Assembly (NCBI GenBank): GCA_963820795.1
Contig: CAWGBJ010000020.1
Span: 502,517 to 566,516, forward strand
DNA length: 64,000 nt
Direction of reading: 5' to 3'
DNA from: Roseiarcus sp963820795
Lineage (GTDB): Bacteria > Pseudomonadota > Alphaproteobacteria > Rhizobiales > Beijerinckiaceae
The notes under the pieces were generated by a model. That model searched no databases, was not told the origin of the DNA, and worked only from the letters and a program-made list of their open reading frames with translations. Position numbers and translations under genes: made by a program. Positions 56,340 through 64,000 of the stretch are shown in pieces. The first letter of the stretch is position 1, and each line of letters starts with the position of its first letter.

Positions 56340-57178
56340 CGAGGTGTCGGCAACCGTGCTGACGGCGACGCGGGTGTAGAGCGCGGTCGTCTCCAGCTTG
56401 GCGTGGCCCAGCAACACCTGGATCACGCGAATATCGACGCCTGTTCGAGCAGGTGGGTCGCAAAGCTGTGCCGCAGCGTATGCGGAGAAACGCGTTTGGA
56501 GATTCCAGCCAGGTCTTTGGCGACGGTGACAGCGCGGTTGAGCTGACGCGGCGTCACCGGATTGATCGGATTCTGGCCGGGAAAGAGCCAGACCCGCGGC
56601 CGCGCCGCCTTCCACCATTCGCGCAGGAGTTCGAGCAGGTGCGGCGACAGCATCACATCGCGATCCCGCTGTCCCTTGCCCGGCTCGACCCTGAGCATCA
56701 TGCGCCCACTGGTCCCCGGACTTGATCCGGGGATGTCGGACACCTTCAGGTGGGCGACCTCGGACACCCGGAGGCCCGCGCCACAGGCGACGCTGAGCGC
56801 GGCCTTGTACTTGAGGCTCGGCGCGGCCTGGAGGAGACGCGCCACCTCCTCCTGGCTCAGCACGACCGGCGCCTTGCGCGGCGTGGACACGATCCTCAGA
56901 GGACGAACGAGATCGGGCTTTTCGAGCGTCACGGTGAAAAAGAACCGCAGCGCGGCGATGGCGGCGTTGATCATCGAGGGGCTGGCCTGCTGCTGCGCCA
57001 TATGCAGCTGATAGCGGCGAAGGTCCTCGCTCGTCGCCGTATCCGGAGACCGGCCGAGGAAGGCTGCGAACTTCCTCACATTGCGAACGTAGTCCCTCTT
57101 CGTGTCTTCGCTGAACCGGCGCGCCGTGATGTCGTCGATCAGGCGCTGACGCAGCGGGCTGACGGGCTTCTTGGACAT
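56340..57178 (-). pseudogene. Tyrosine recombinase (IS91-associated integrase type), frameshifted
   Basis: Phage-type integrase of about 280 residues. The N-terminal SAM-like core-binding domain spans residues 10-90 (FSEDTKRDYVRNVRKFAAFL). Catalytic residues: Arg in CGAGLRVSEVAHL, HTLRHSFATHLLEQ (HxxR), and, after a one-base slip near 56440, GHAKLETTALYTRV (His, nucleophile Tyr). The slip replaces LEQGVDIRVIQVLLGH with LEQASIFA plus stop. This integrase type commonly accompanies IS91-like transposases; no IS91 transposase was found. It precedes the palindrome at 57196 and the tRNA-linked element. Confidence 0.78.
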
Positions 57179-57195
57179 GGAAAGCTCCTGTCCCG

Positions 57196-57214
57196 CATGG
57201 GGTTGAACCCCATG
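57196..57214. repeat. 19-bp perfect palindrome upstream of the recombinase
   Basis: CATGGGGTTGAACCCCATG: 9-bp arms around a single central G, 18 bases upstream of the recombinase start codon on the minus strand. It could be the recombinase binding site or a terminal hairpin of the IS-like unit. Confidence 0.6.
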
Positions 57215-57368
57215 ATTTTGAGACAGGCGCGCGCTTTCACGTTGTCCTTACTCCCGCGCTCTCTCCGCTCGCCTGCCACCCCTACCGCGCGAGCGGTTTA
57301 GTCCATGGGATCGATTCCGGCCCTCCCGCCCCCAGTTCAAGCGGGCGCCGAGCGCCAGATTTTGCCCA

Positions 57369-57569
57369 TTAGCTCCCCGCCTCCAATTGAGCGAGCCGCA
57401 GGATGACGTCGCTTTTGTCCTCCCTGTGCCCGCGCATGGCCCGCAGGCGGTCTCGACGTGGATGAGGCATTGGCTGCCCCGACGCTGCACGGGCAACAGA
57501 GGGACGCCCTCGGGCAAACGTCGCGATGAGGGCGTCATAGGCGGCGGGCGTGATGGCGATGCGGATCAC
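57369..57569 (-). pseudogene. Small hypothetical protein with compensating frameshifts
   Basis: A GTG-initiated frame begins VIRIAITPAAYDALIATF. Dropping one T leads into PEGVPLLPVQRRGSQCLIHV in another frame. A second slip returns to DRLRAMRGHREDKSDVILRL and AQLEAGS plus stop. Together these give a coherent protein of about 66 residues with an ITPAAYDAL start seen in small alphaproteobacterial hypotheticals. No function is known. Two opposite slips in 200 bases look like sequence errors. Confidence 0.45.
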
Positions 57570-57672
57570 GGGGAAAACTTGCGGCGGCCGAACAAAGGCT
57601 GAATTTGCGTTCAACCCGTTTGTGAACCTGTGCGGCAGCGATATCTACCGAGTCGCAAGCCTTTGATATTAT

Positions 57673-57719
57673 TGGTCGGAGTGAGAGGATTCGAACCTCC
57701 GACCCCCTCGTCCCGAACG
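57673..57719 (-). other. tRNA-Pro(CGG) 3' fragment: attachment site (att)
   Basis: On the minus strand this is the 3' part of a tRNA-Pro. It holds the anticodon loop TTCGGGA (anticodon CGG), the 3' anticodon arm CGAGG, variable region GGGTC, T-arm GGAGG TTCGAAT CCTCT, the acceptor 3' strand CACTCCGA and CCA. The 5' half is missing: beyond 57719 the sequence leaves the tRNA. The tyrosine integrase gene ends 29 bases away. This is the classic footprint of an element integrated in a tRNA gene, with the crossover at or near the anticodon loop. The intact copy should be at the other end, outside the window. Confidence 0.8.
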
Positions 57720-57747
57720 TTGCGCCTCAACGCGCTTCCTTTGAAAA

Positions 57748-58953
57748 TTAAAGGCTTTTCGTCTTGCTCAATCGCGTTTGTCCTGCTTTGTTCACGGGGT
57801 TTCTGTCCCGTTTCTGTCCCGGTGAGCTTGCCACCGCCGCCGCCGCGTCGCGCTGGAAATCCGGATGATGATGGCCGTAGCGCCGCTCCAGCATCTCGAC
57901 GGTCATTCCGAGGAAGCCGGCCGCCTGCCATAGGTCGGCGCCGTTCTGCATCAACCATGTCGCGGCCGTATGCCTCAAGCAGTGCGGCGTGACGTGCTTG
58001 TCGAGTTCCGCCGCCTTGACCGCCGCGGCGAAGCCCTTACGCACCGAGCGCACGGGTTTCCCGTTCCACTCTACAACCGCATTGGTCGCAATGCCCAGAC
58101 GCTTCCAACGGCGCAGATGCGCGAGCAGGCGATCGGGAAGACGCGCCGGGGGTTGCCGCTTTTTGGTCTCGACAGCCCCTTGGGCGCGACGATGGAATAC
58201 GCCGCGCTCGACGTCGACATAACCGCGGCCGATTGCCGGATGAAGGGCCGCGCCGCAGATCGCTGCATGACGAGTTCCGGTGTACAGACCAACGAGGATG
58301 AACCGGGCGATGTGCTTGCCGGTTTCGCGCTCTGTCGTCCCGCTCGACATGACCTGGCGGGCGCGCCAGGCAGCCCAGATAAGACGCGCCGCCTCCGACC
58401 GCGTTAGCCAAGCCTCCCTCGCCGGCGCCTTTTCGGGGAGCACGACGCACACAATCTCCGAGCAAAGACCTTCCTGGCGATGATGGTTGATCGCACTCCG
58501 AAGGTCCTCAAGCTCCCGGCGCGCGGCCGCCGCCGTGACGAGCCGGGCGGGGCGCCCGGTATGGTCTGGGCTTGAGGACTTCCACGGCTGGCCGACGCGC
58601 CACGCAACATATTCGCGGCAACGCGGGCCGTTGACGTCGGCGAGCGTGAATGGTTGCCAGAAGTCGGCGAGCGTCAAAATTCGCTGCTTGGTTTCCTCCG
58701 GCCTCGCGTGCTTCGGCGCCTTGTCGGCAAGATAGATGTTGAGGACGTCGAGAACTAGGACTTGAGAGGGATGACGTCCGCCGTCACGGGCGGGTTGGTA
58801 TTTGACGCAGATGTACTCGGCGAGGTCCTGTTCAGCCCCCGAGCGGTCCGTTCGAGGGCGGCCCGTGCGGACTTTTCGCGGTCCGTCGCGGATGACCCAA
58901 CTCGCGTGGCGGACGATTTTCCGTCCCGGCCGATTTCGCCGGGATCGAGCCAA
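57748..58953 (-). CDS. Tyrosine-type integrase of the tRNA-Pro element
   Basis: Site-specific recombinase of about 400 residues. The catalytic Arg is in VGLYTGTRHAAICGAAL, the HxxR in THPHCLRHTAATW-like sequence VTPHCLRHTAATWLMQNG, and the nucleophile Tyr in MLERRYGHHHPDFQ. The true N-terminus is probably MPRPSKGAKLWLDPGEIGRD at 58982, which joins this frame if one A is added to the A run near 58922. It overlaps the upstream regulator gene end by about 120 bases. It lies 29 bases from the tRNA-Pro fragment, so it drives insertion and excision there. Confidence 0.85.
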   Translation of the reverse strand: MARSRRNRPGRKIVRHASWVIRDGPRKVRTGRPRTDRSGAEQDLAEYICVKYQPARDGGRHPSQVLVLDVLNIYLADKAPKHARPEETKQRILTLADFWQPFTLADVNGPRCREYVAWRVGQPWKSSSPDHTGRPARLVTAAAARRELEDLRSAINHHRQEGLCSEIVCVVLPEKAPAREAWLTRSEAARLIWAAWRARQVMSSGTTERETGKHIARFILVGLYTGTRHAAICGAALHPAIGRGYVDVERGVFHRRAQGAVETKKRQPPARLPDRLLAHLRRWKRLGIATNAVVEWNGKPVRSVRKGFAAAVKAAELDKHVTPHCLRHTAATWLMQNGADLWQAAGFLGMTVEMLERRYGHHHPDFQRDAAAAVASSPGQKRDRNPVNKAGQTRLSKTKSL

Positions 58954-59755
58954 AGTTTGGCTCCTTTGGAAGGACGCGGCATCTTGTTCTCATCTCCTCG
59001 ATTGCCCGCAAGGTGGTAAATTGTTTTCCGGCGATCACCTCAATCACCAGTCGCCCGCGGGCGGCTTCCCGACGCAATCCGGACACCGTCATACCGCCGA
59101 ACGGAAAGGCCGCCTTCACCGCGCGATCGAGCCTCAGCGGCGCATCCGCATCGACATGCCAAAGGTCGACGGGCTCGCCGGTCATCGCTTGAACCCCTCG
59201 CCGCTGCTCGCCTTCAACGCCTCGAAGACGCTTGCGAACCAGCTCGCTCAAATTCACCCTGACCGTGGTCATTGCGCGGGCCGGATCAAACCGGGCGGGA
59301 TCAATGCCGCGCGCTTTGAGCCTTGCGATTTGCGCGGCAGACTGCTTCGGCTTCTGCCAAGCGGCGCGCCCGCGGCGCACGTCTATGTCCTCGCCGCCGC
59401 CCCTATAGAAGTTGATCTCAAGCAGCAGCACGGGCTGCGGCCGGCCTTCCGCCCTCTCCCCTAACCAGGTCGCCAGAGCGTGCCGCGCGATGCTTTGCGC
59501 GTCCGCCACCGGTCGGCTGGCGGCGGGTTGCAGGCCGGCTTCGGCGAGGGCGCAAATGACCGCGGCCATGTAGGCCTCGAAGTGCGAGAAGAGCGCGTGT
59601 CGGCCAGCGCCTTCGCCCACCCGGTCTGTGGCCTGTAACAGACCCAGCTTCGCCCAGTGACGGCAGCGCTCACTGAAGCCAAACGGGTCTTTTGCGAGAT
59701 GCCGGGCGCAGGCAGCGATTTCGCCGATCGTCAGCAGGCTCTCGGATTTCGACAT
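58832..59755 (-). CDS. MerR/excisionase-like regulator of the element
   Basis: Protein of about 307 residues. The N-terminus (SLLTIGEIAACARHLAKDPF) and FSERCRHWAKLGLLQ look like a MerR-type helix-turn-helix. The C-terminal third has GGMTVSGLRREAARGRLVIE and KQFTTLRAIEEMRTRCRV, a second DNA-binding motif as in excisionase-like proteins. The last 40 residues overlap the integrase gene and are probably the natural end, as int and its regulator are often overlapping. ATG 59767 is an alternative start. It is divergent from the small HTH gene at 59875, across a possible operator. Confidence 0.6.
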   Translation of the reverse strand: MSKSESLLTIGEIAACARHLAKDPFGFSERCRHWAKLGLLQATDRVGEGAGRHALFSHFEAYMAAVICALAEAGLQPAASRPVADAQSIARHALATWLGERAEGRPQPVLLLEINFYRGGGEDIDVRRGRAAWQKPKQSAAQIARLKARGIDPARFDPARAMTTVRVNLSELVRKRLRGVEGEQRRGVQAMTGEPVDLWHVDADAPLRLDRAVKAAFPFGGMTVSGLRREAARGRLVIEVIAGKQFTTLRAIEEMRTRCRVLPKEPNFGSIPAKSAGTENRPPRELGHPRRTAKSPHGPPSNGPLGG

Positions 59756-59829
59756 TTGGGTGAACATGCGGCAACGAACGGTAACGTTTGGCAGGAGGAT
59801 TAACGGAAAGGCTTGCCTTTGTCAACGTA

Positions 59830-59852
59830 GTGACATAACGGTATGTCGTCAC
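59830..59852. promoter_or_regulatory. Possible operator between divergent element regulators
   Basis: An imperfect inverted repeat GTGACATA ... TATGTCGTCAC lies between the MerR/excisionase-like gene and the small HTH gene at 59875. Arms match eight bases if two bases are allowed as a bulge. It fits a regulator binding site by position; this is inference. Confidence 0.4.
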
Positions 59853-59874
59853 GCTGAGGAACGAGGGAAGGGCA

Positions 59875-60102
59875 ATGTCCTCGAAAAAAAGGTTTGAAGG
59901 CGTTGCGCGCGGCAAGCCATTGCGCGGCAGCCGGAAGATCGCCGGCCATGTTTGGGGCGACGAGGAGAAATGGCGCTCGGCGTACCGGTTACCGCGCGAT
60001 GAGTTTGGCCTATCGATCGTATGCGGCGAGCTGCTCGGCTGCGAGGGCTGGATCGACCGCGCATTGGCCGCGCGCGCCGCTCAGGGTCCAGAGGCCGCGT
60101 GA
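59875..60102 (+). CDS. Small helix-turn-helix (AlpA-like) protein
   Basis: Protein of 75 residues: KPLRGSRKIAGHVWGDEEKW then a YRLPRDEFGLSIVCGELLGC segment and WIDRALAARAA at the end. The RGSRKIA / helix / YRLP / helix layout resembles the DNA-binding domains of AlpA/excisionase-like proteins found next to integrases in alphaproteobacterial islands. GAGG and GGGAAGG lie before the ATG. It is the first gene of the rightward operon of the element. Confidence 0.55.
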   Translation: MSSKKRFEGVARGKPLRGSRKIAGHVWGDEEKWRSAYRLPRDEFGLSIVCGELLGCEGWIDRALAARAAQGPEAA

Positions 60103-60315
60103 CCTTTGCGCCCCCCAGACGCGACGAAGCCCGCCACCGCTGAGACGGCGAACGGGCCTCGCGATACTGTTCAGCTTCCGGCTCGAACGTGTCGGCGTTT
60201 ACGAGACCCGGGGAAATTTTCAAGACGGCTGGCGCCAGCGCTGGCAGGTCAAGGTCGACATCTACGCGACCGCGCGCGCGCTTAGGGCGACGCACCAGAC
60301 CGGGCGGGGCACGTC

Positions 60316-60510
60316 ATGAGCGCGCCCAAACCCGACCGCAGGCGAGGCCCTAAGTTCTCCCGAGACCCGCGCCAAGATGCGCGACGCCGCCACTGGCAGG
60401 ACTCGCTTTGCCCGAGACCATCGCCAAGATGCGCGACGCAAAACTCGGCAAGGCTCGTTCTGCCGAGACTATCGCCGAGGAATTTCGCGGCTTTCGAAGA
60501 CCGGGGCTAG
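60316..60510 (+). pseudogene. NUMOD3-like repeat protein, frameshifted
   Basis: Across two frames there is a repeated SPETRAKMRDA / LPETIAKMRDAKLGKARS / SAETIAEEF motif (about 60357-60470), with the DNA repeat CGCCAAGATGCGCGACGC near 60369 and 60424. This motif is characteristic of NUMOD3, a DNA-binding module of GIY-YIG and HNH homing endonucleases. The 60316 ATG frame (MSAPKPDRRRGPKFS) enters the motif after one slip. No nuclease domain is seen. Confidence 0.45.
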
Positions 60511-60556
60511 ACCCGACCACGGTCCATTGCGCGCTATCCTTGAAGCCTCATGCCGC

Positions 60557-61871
60557 GAGGAGGGGTACTCCCGCAAAGCGCTGACCGTGCTGCGATCGAC
60601 ACTGCGTGACTCATACCGCTTGGATACGCGGGCGGGCCATCGCGACGGCCAATCGGGCTTTCCGAGCAAATCGGCCGTTTCTTCCGGCCGATGCAGCGCG
60701 TCCACGTTCGCGCGGTCTTTTATGCGATCGTCAGCGCAGCCAACGTGCGGAAGCCCAACGGCGAGGTTTTCCGCAACACGTTCGCCGACGCGCAGTGGCT
60801 CGGCGACGCGGTCAAGTGCACGCGTCGGCTCCGGTCACGTCGGCTTCGAGCGCATCACCGACCAACGCAACGCCGAGCCGGTGATCTTCCGTAGCAGCAC
60901 GCAGACATGTTGAGGCCGTCGTGTCTCTCGAGGAGGGGCTTCGCGTCGGCGAGTGCGATCGAGCCGCCGAGCGTCTATCTCGGAGCGCCGAGACCGGAGT
61001 TCGAGGGGTTCACCGTTAGGCAGCCCTACTGTCCCGTCATCTTCGGCGAGAAAGCAGCCTGGAAGATGTTCTGCTTCCAATTGCCAAGCGCTACGAGGCC
61101 GACCTTTATCTGGGGGCCGGGGAGCTTTCCGACACGCTCATTTATCAGATGGCGAAGGATGCGGTCGCGGACGGACGACCGATGGTCGTCATCACCGTTC
61201 GCGACTTTGATCCGTCCGGCTGGCAGATGCCGATCAGCATCGGCCGCAACTCCAACCTGCACGATTTGCATTTCCCCGATTTGCGCTTCGAGGTTGTTCC
61301 GGCCGGGCTGAACCCGGAACAGGTCCGCGATCTCGGCTTGCCGTCGACGCCGCTGAAGGAAAGCGAGCGGCGCGCCGACAAGTGGAAGGACGCCTTGCGG
61401 TCACGAACAGACCGAGATCGACGCCTTGGCCACGCTGCGACCGGACGCGCTGCGTGAGATCGTCGAGCGGGCGCTCGCGCCCTACTTCGACGAGACGCTT
61501 TCTCATCGCGTTTGGCGCGCTAAGCGCCAATGGCGGGAGCAGGCGCAAGCCGTCATCAACTCTCATGTCGACGCCGACGAGCTGGCCGAGATCAGGGAAA
61601 GCGTCGCCGAGCTAGATGTCGAGATGAAGGAGAGGGCCGAGGCGCTAAATCCGAAATGGACGACCGGGTCGAGGACCTCGATCAGCGGCTTCGGGACATG
61701 GTCGAGGACATTGAACTGCCCATTCCCGTCCTGCCGGAAGTCCAGTTGGCTGATCGTACACTGCATGCAGTGATCTTATCGAGCGATTGGTCATTTGCCG
61801 AGGCCAGTCAGGCACTTAAGGCGAGAAAGGGCTATCTCGGCGGCGACGACGAAGAGGGGGGCGACGAGTGA
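60557..61871 (+). pseudogene. Toprim-domain-like element protein, multiply frameshifted
   Basis: Segments in three frames form one protein of about 435 residues. In order: YSRKALTVL, RVHVRAVFYAIVSAANVRKP, GFERITDQRNAEPVIFRS, LGAPRPEFEGFTVRQPYCPV, IFGEKAA (Toprim Glu), RYEADLYLGAGELSDTLIYQ, MVVITVRDFDPSGWQMPISI (Toprim DxD), EIDALATLRPDALREIVERA, then AVINSHVDADELAEIRESVA and LPIPVLPEVQLADRTLHAVI to the stop. Glu plus DxD suggests a topoisomerase VI-A/primase-type Toprim fold. The breaks number at least five. Confidence 0.55.
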
Positions 61872-62074
61872 CCCGGCCCTTCCTTGTCGCCGGCGGCTCG
61901 GCCGACTGGATTGCGGCGCTTCGCACGATTGATCGAAGCGCCCGGACTATGCCGTCGCAAACTGATCTGAACCGGCTTCTCGACAACATCGTCATCGCGC
62001 TCGACGCCGAGCGCAATTCGCGCGCCGCCATGCGCGAGCGCCTCAAGCCGTGCCGACAGCGAGGCCGACCGTGA
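61868..62074 (+). CDS. Small hypothetical protein of the element
   Basis: Protein of 68 residues with a GTG start that overlaps the previous stop (GTGA). It reads RPFLVAGGSADWIAALRTID then PSQTDLNRLLDNIVIALDAE and ends RAAMRERLKP; the last few residues may be off frame. No known domain. Its GTGA coupling on both sides (upstream stop and downstream GTG at 62071) shows it is part of one operon. Confidence 0.5.
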   Translation: MTRPFLVAGGSADWIAALRTIDRSARTMPSQTDLNRLLDNIVIALDAERNSRAAMRERLKPCRQRGRP

Positions 62075-62939
62075 CTCCGGCCGACCTTCGCGCCATCGCC
62101 CGCGACATGGGCGGCGACACGATTTCCGCCGATCAAGCGCTCGTCCCCGGACCCGGACACGGTAAGCGCGACCGCAGCTGTCCATCAAGCTCTCGGCGGG
62201 CGCGCCGGATGGCTTCATCGTCCACTCCTTCGCCGGCGACGACTGGCGCTCGTGCATGGACTACGTCCGCAACGCCATCGGCCTGCCGCGCGACAGGATG
62301 GAAGCGAGAGCGGCCGGCGCCGCCGGCTCGGTCGAGATCGCCGGGACTCCGACGACCGCGAGAGGGCGAGATGGTTCTGGCGTCGGCGCCGGTCGATCGT
62401 CGACACGCCTGCCGAGCGATACCTGCGCGAGGCGCGCGGCTACGGCGGCCAGATCCCGCCAACGCTTGGGTTCCTTCCCGCTCACGGACATCGTCGCCCG
62501 CCTTGATCGCCGCCTCGGCGTGGCGAGCAAACCGGAGCCGGGCGTGCTGGCGATCGACGACGCCGCGCTGATGGCGGTGCAGATCATCAAGCTGAAGCCG
62601 GACGGGTCCGGCAAGGCGGATAGCGAATCGAACAAGATCATCATCGGCAAGGACGCGCTCGGCGCGCCGATCGTCGTCGCGCCGCCGAACGATCTTCTCG
62701 GCCTCGCCATCTGCGAAGGGCTTCGAGACGCCCTGTTCGATCCACGAGGCTAGCGGCCTCGGCGCGTGGGCGAGCGGCGGCGCAACCCGCATGCCGGCGC
62801 TCGCGGAACGGTTCCCTCCTGTGTCGATTACGTGACGGTCTTTGCTGACGACGACGGGCCGGTCGACGCGACGCTTCTGATCTTGCGGCGCGGCTTCGCA
62901 GAGCGCGGTTTCGCCGCAACCGCGAAGGCGTCTGCATGA
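62071..62939 (+). pseudogene. Toprim-type primase/helicase-like protein, multiply frameshifted
   Basis: Pieces in three frames give a protein of about 290 residues: TPADLRAIARDMGGDTISAD, DGFIVHSFAGDDWRSCMDYV, TPAERYLREARGYGGQIPPT, LAIDDAALMAVQIIKLKPDG, NKIIIGKDALGAPIVVAPPN, LGLAICEGLRDAL (Toprim Glu) and YVTVFADDDGP (Toprim acidic patch). This layout is that of the DUF7146/Toprim primase-like proteins of alphaproteobacterial islands. It probably serves replication of the element. It overlaps the next gene by ATGA. Confidence 0.55.
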
Positions 62940-64000
62940 CGAAAGCGCAGCCCGAACGACGTTCACCGCAAGTATGGGGTCGACGAGGTTCGGAGGCGAA
63001 CTCGATGAAGCGCCGGAGTGCCCCGGGCGGCAAGCGGGTGAAGCCCAACGGCGGCGGCGACAGCGGGCCGCGACCGTTCGCGCCGATCGGAGGCGAAGAC
63101 GAGGGAGAAATTGTGTTGATCAGCGCTGCTGATATCAAACCCGAAGCCGTCAATTGGCTATGGCCCAACGGCTTGCAACTCGGCGTGCTCAACCTGTTGG
63201 CCGGTCGTTCGGCGAGCGGCAAGTCGACGATCGCCCTGTCGTGGAGCGCCACCATAACGAGCGGCGGTCAATGGCCGGACGGACAGACGGGCGATCCCGC
63301 GCGGGTCGTCTACTGGAGCGGCGAGGACGGCATCAAGGACACGCTCTTGCCGCGCTTCATCGCCGCCGGAGGTGACCGAGGCAAATGTCCTTTGTCGGAG
63401 GCGTGCGCGCCGACGAGGGCAAACGGCCGTTTGATCCCGCGACCGACATGCCGAAGCTCGCCCGCGCGGTCGAGAAGCTCGGCGACGTGCGGATGATCGT
63501 GCTCGACCCGATTGCGCTCGCGGTCAAGCGCGACAGCCACAAAAACGTTGAAACGAATCGACCTGCAACCCTTCGCCGAACTGTGCGCCAGCCGGGGCGC
63601 CTGCGGCCTCGGGATACATCATTTCACCAAGGACACGAGCGGCGGCGATCCGCTCGACCGGGTTTCCGGCTCGCTGGCCTTCGGCGCTCTGCCGCGTTGC
63701 GTGTGGGTCGCCGCCAAGGATATCAATGCCGGCAAGGATGCGCGCCGCGTTCTCGTTCGCGTCAAGATCAGCAACGGCCCGGACTGGGGCGGGTTTGAGT
63801 ACCAACTGGACCGGCGAGAGTTGGACGGCTGTCCAGGCATCGAGGCGCAACGCGTGCTGTGGGGCGACGTCATCGAAGGTTCTGCGAAAGAGGTCCTGGC
63901 GCAACTGGAAAGCAAGCCGGACGAGGTCGGCGGCCCGGCTGCGGCGCTTTTGCGCGAGATGCTGAAAGACGGGCCGCAAATGGCGAGCGAGGTCATCGCG
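62936..64000 (+). pseudogene. RepA-like AAA ATPase, frameshifted, runs off the window
   Basis: RecA-fold ATPase of the AAA_25/RepA type. It has the Walker A in LLAGRSASGKSTIALSWSAT, then ARVVYWSGEDGIKDTLLPRF (Walker B region), and, after a slip near 63390, RMIVLDPIALAVKRDSHKN. After a second slip near 63545 it continues GIHHFTKDTSGGDPLDRVSG, FGALPRCVWVAAKD and the C-terminal helical part LREMLKDGPQMASEVIA at the window edge. It is likely the replication helicase loader of the element, coupled by ATGA to the Toprim gene. Confidence 0.65.

Noticed and set aside
55422..56618. 398-codon minus-strand open frame
   Set aside because: Only its first part holds the C-terminal piece of the broken recombinase (to about 56340); the remainder has no natural protein character.

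Overview
The window is a GC-rich stretch of a bacterial chromosome. It most likely comes from an alphaproteobacterium of the Hyphomicrobiales (Beijerinckiaceae/Methylocystaceae-like). The case rests on the long dCTP deaminase, usg, the CIRCE-type groESL control region, IS630-type transposase remnants, and an integration site in the 3' part of a tRNA-Pro. The assignment is inferred from gene types, not from a database search.

Layout. (1) 0.5-3.1 kb: groESL with terminator and degenerate CIRCE, divergent from usg. (2) 3.3-6.6 kb: an AraC regulator, a small membrane protein and a quinone-oxidoreductase-type dehydrogenase, bracketed by two IS630 tails. (3) 7.1-15.2 kb: a surface-polysaccharide cluster: a methyltransferase/coiled-coil/GT4/RgpF multidomain protein, a sugar epimerase, two paralogous GT2 enzymes in opposite orientation, and a second RgpF-type protein. 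(4) 15.3-18.2 kb: an aminotransferase scar, a broken PotF-type binding protein and an intact choline sulfatase. (5) 18.8-25.8 kb: an AT-richer, foreign-looking cluster with two SAICAR-synthetase-like proteins, a HAD phosphatase, a decayed B12-binding radical-SAM gene, a thymidylate-kinase-like P-loop kinase, a nucleotidyltransferase and a ferritin-like diiron protein. I do not recognise this combination; it is the best candidate here for an undescribed pathway. (6) 26-27.9 kb: toxin-antitoxin remnants and a GST. (7) 28-33.3 kb: trxB, lysR, msrP, nusG-secE and dcd. (8) 34.2-55.2 kb: a large neutral-lipid island with HMG-CoA reductase, lipases, a GMC oxidoreductase, a two-domain fatty acyl reductase, phasin, patatin, two wax ester synthase/DGATs, SDR and alpha/beta hydrolases, and an acyl-CoA ligase. 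(9) 56.3-64 kb: a broken IS-associated recombinase, then an integrative element beginning at a tRNA-Pro(CGG) 3' fragment with its integrase, regulators, two Toprim-type proteins and a RepA-like ATPase that runs off the window.

How the genes work together. In the lipid island, the ligase would make acyl-CoA, the reductase would turn acyl-CoA into fatty alcohol, and the WS/DGATs would join alcohol (or diacylglycerol) to acyl-CoA. Phasin would coat the resulting granules, and patatin, lipases and the GMC alcohol oxidase would mobilise the store.

A caution applies throughout. At least nine otherwise well-conserved genes carry one single-base indel; seven of the nine are net +1 and most are repaired by removing one base. 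The element at the right end has many more. This may reflect sequence error rather than gene death, so 'pseudogene' below means the frame is broken as written.
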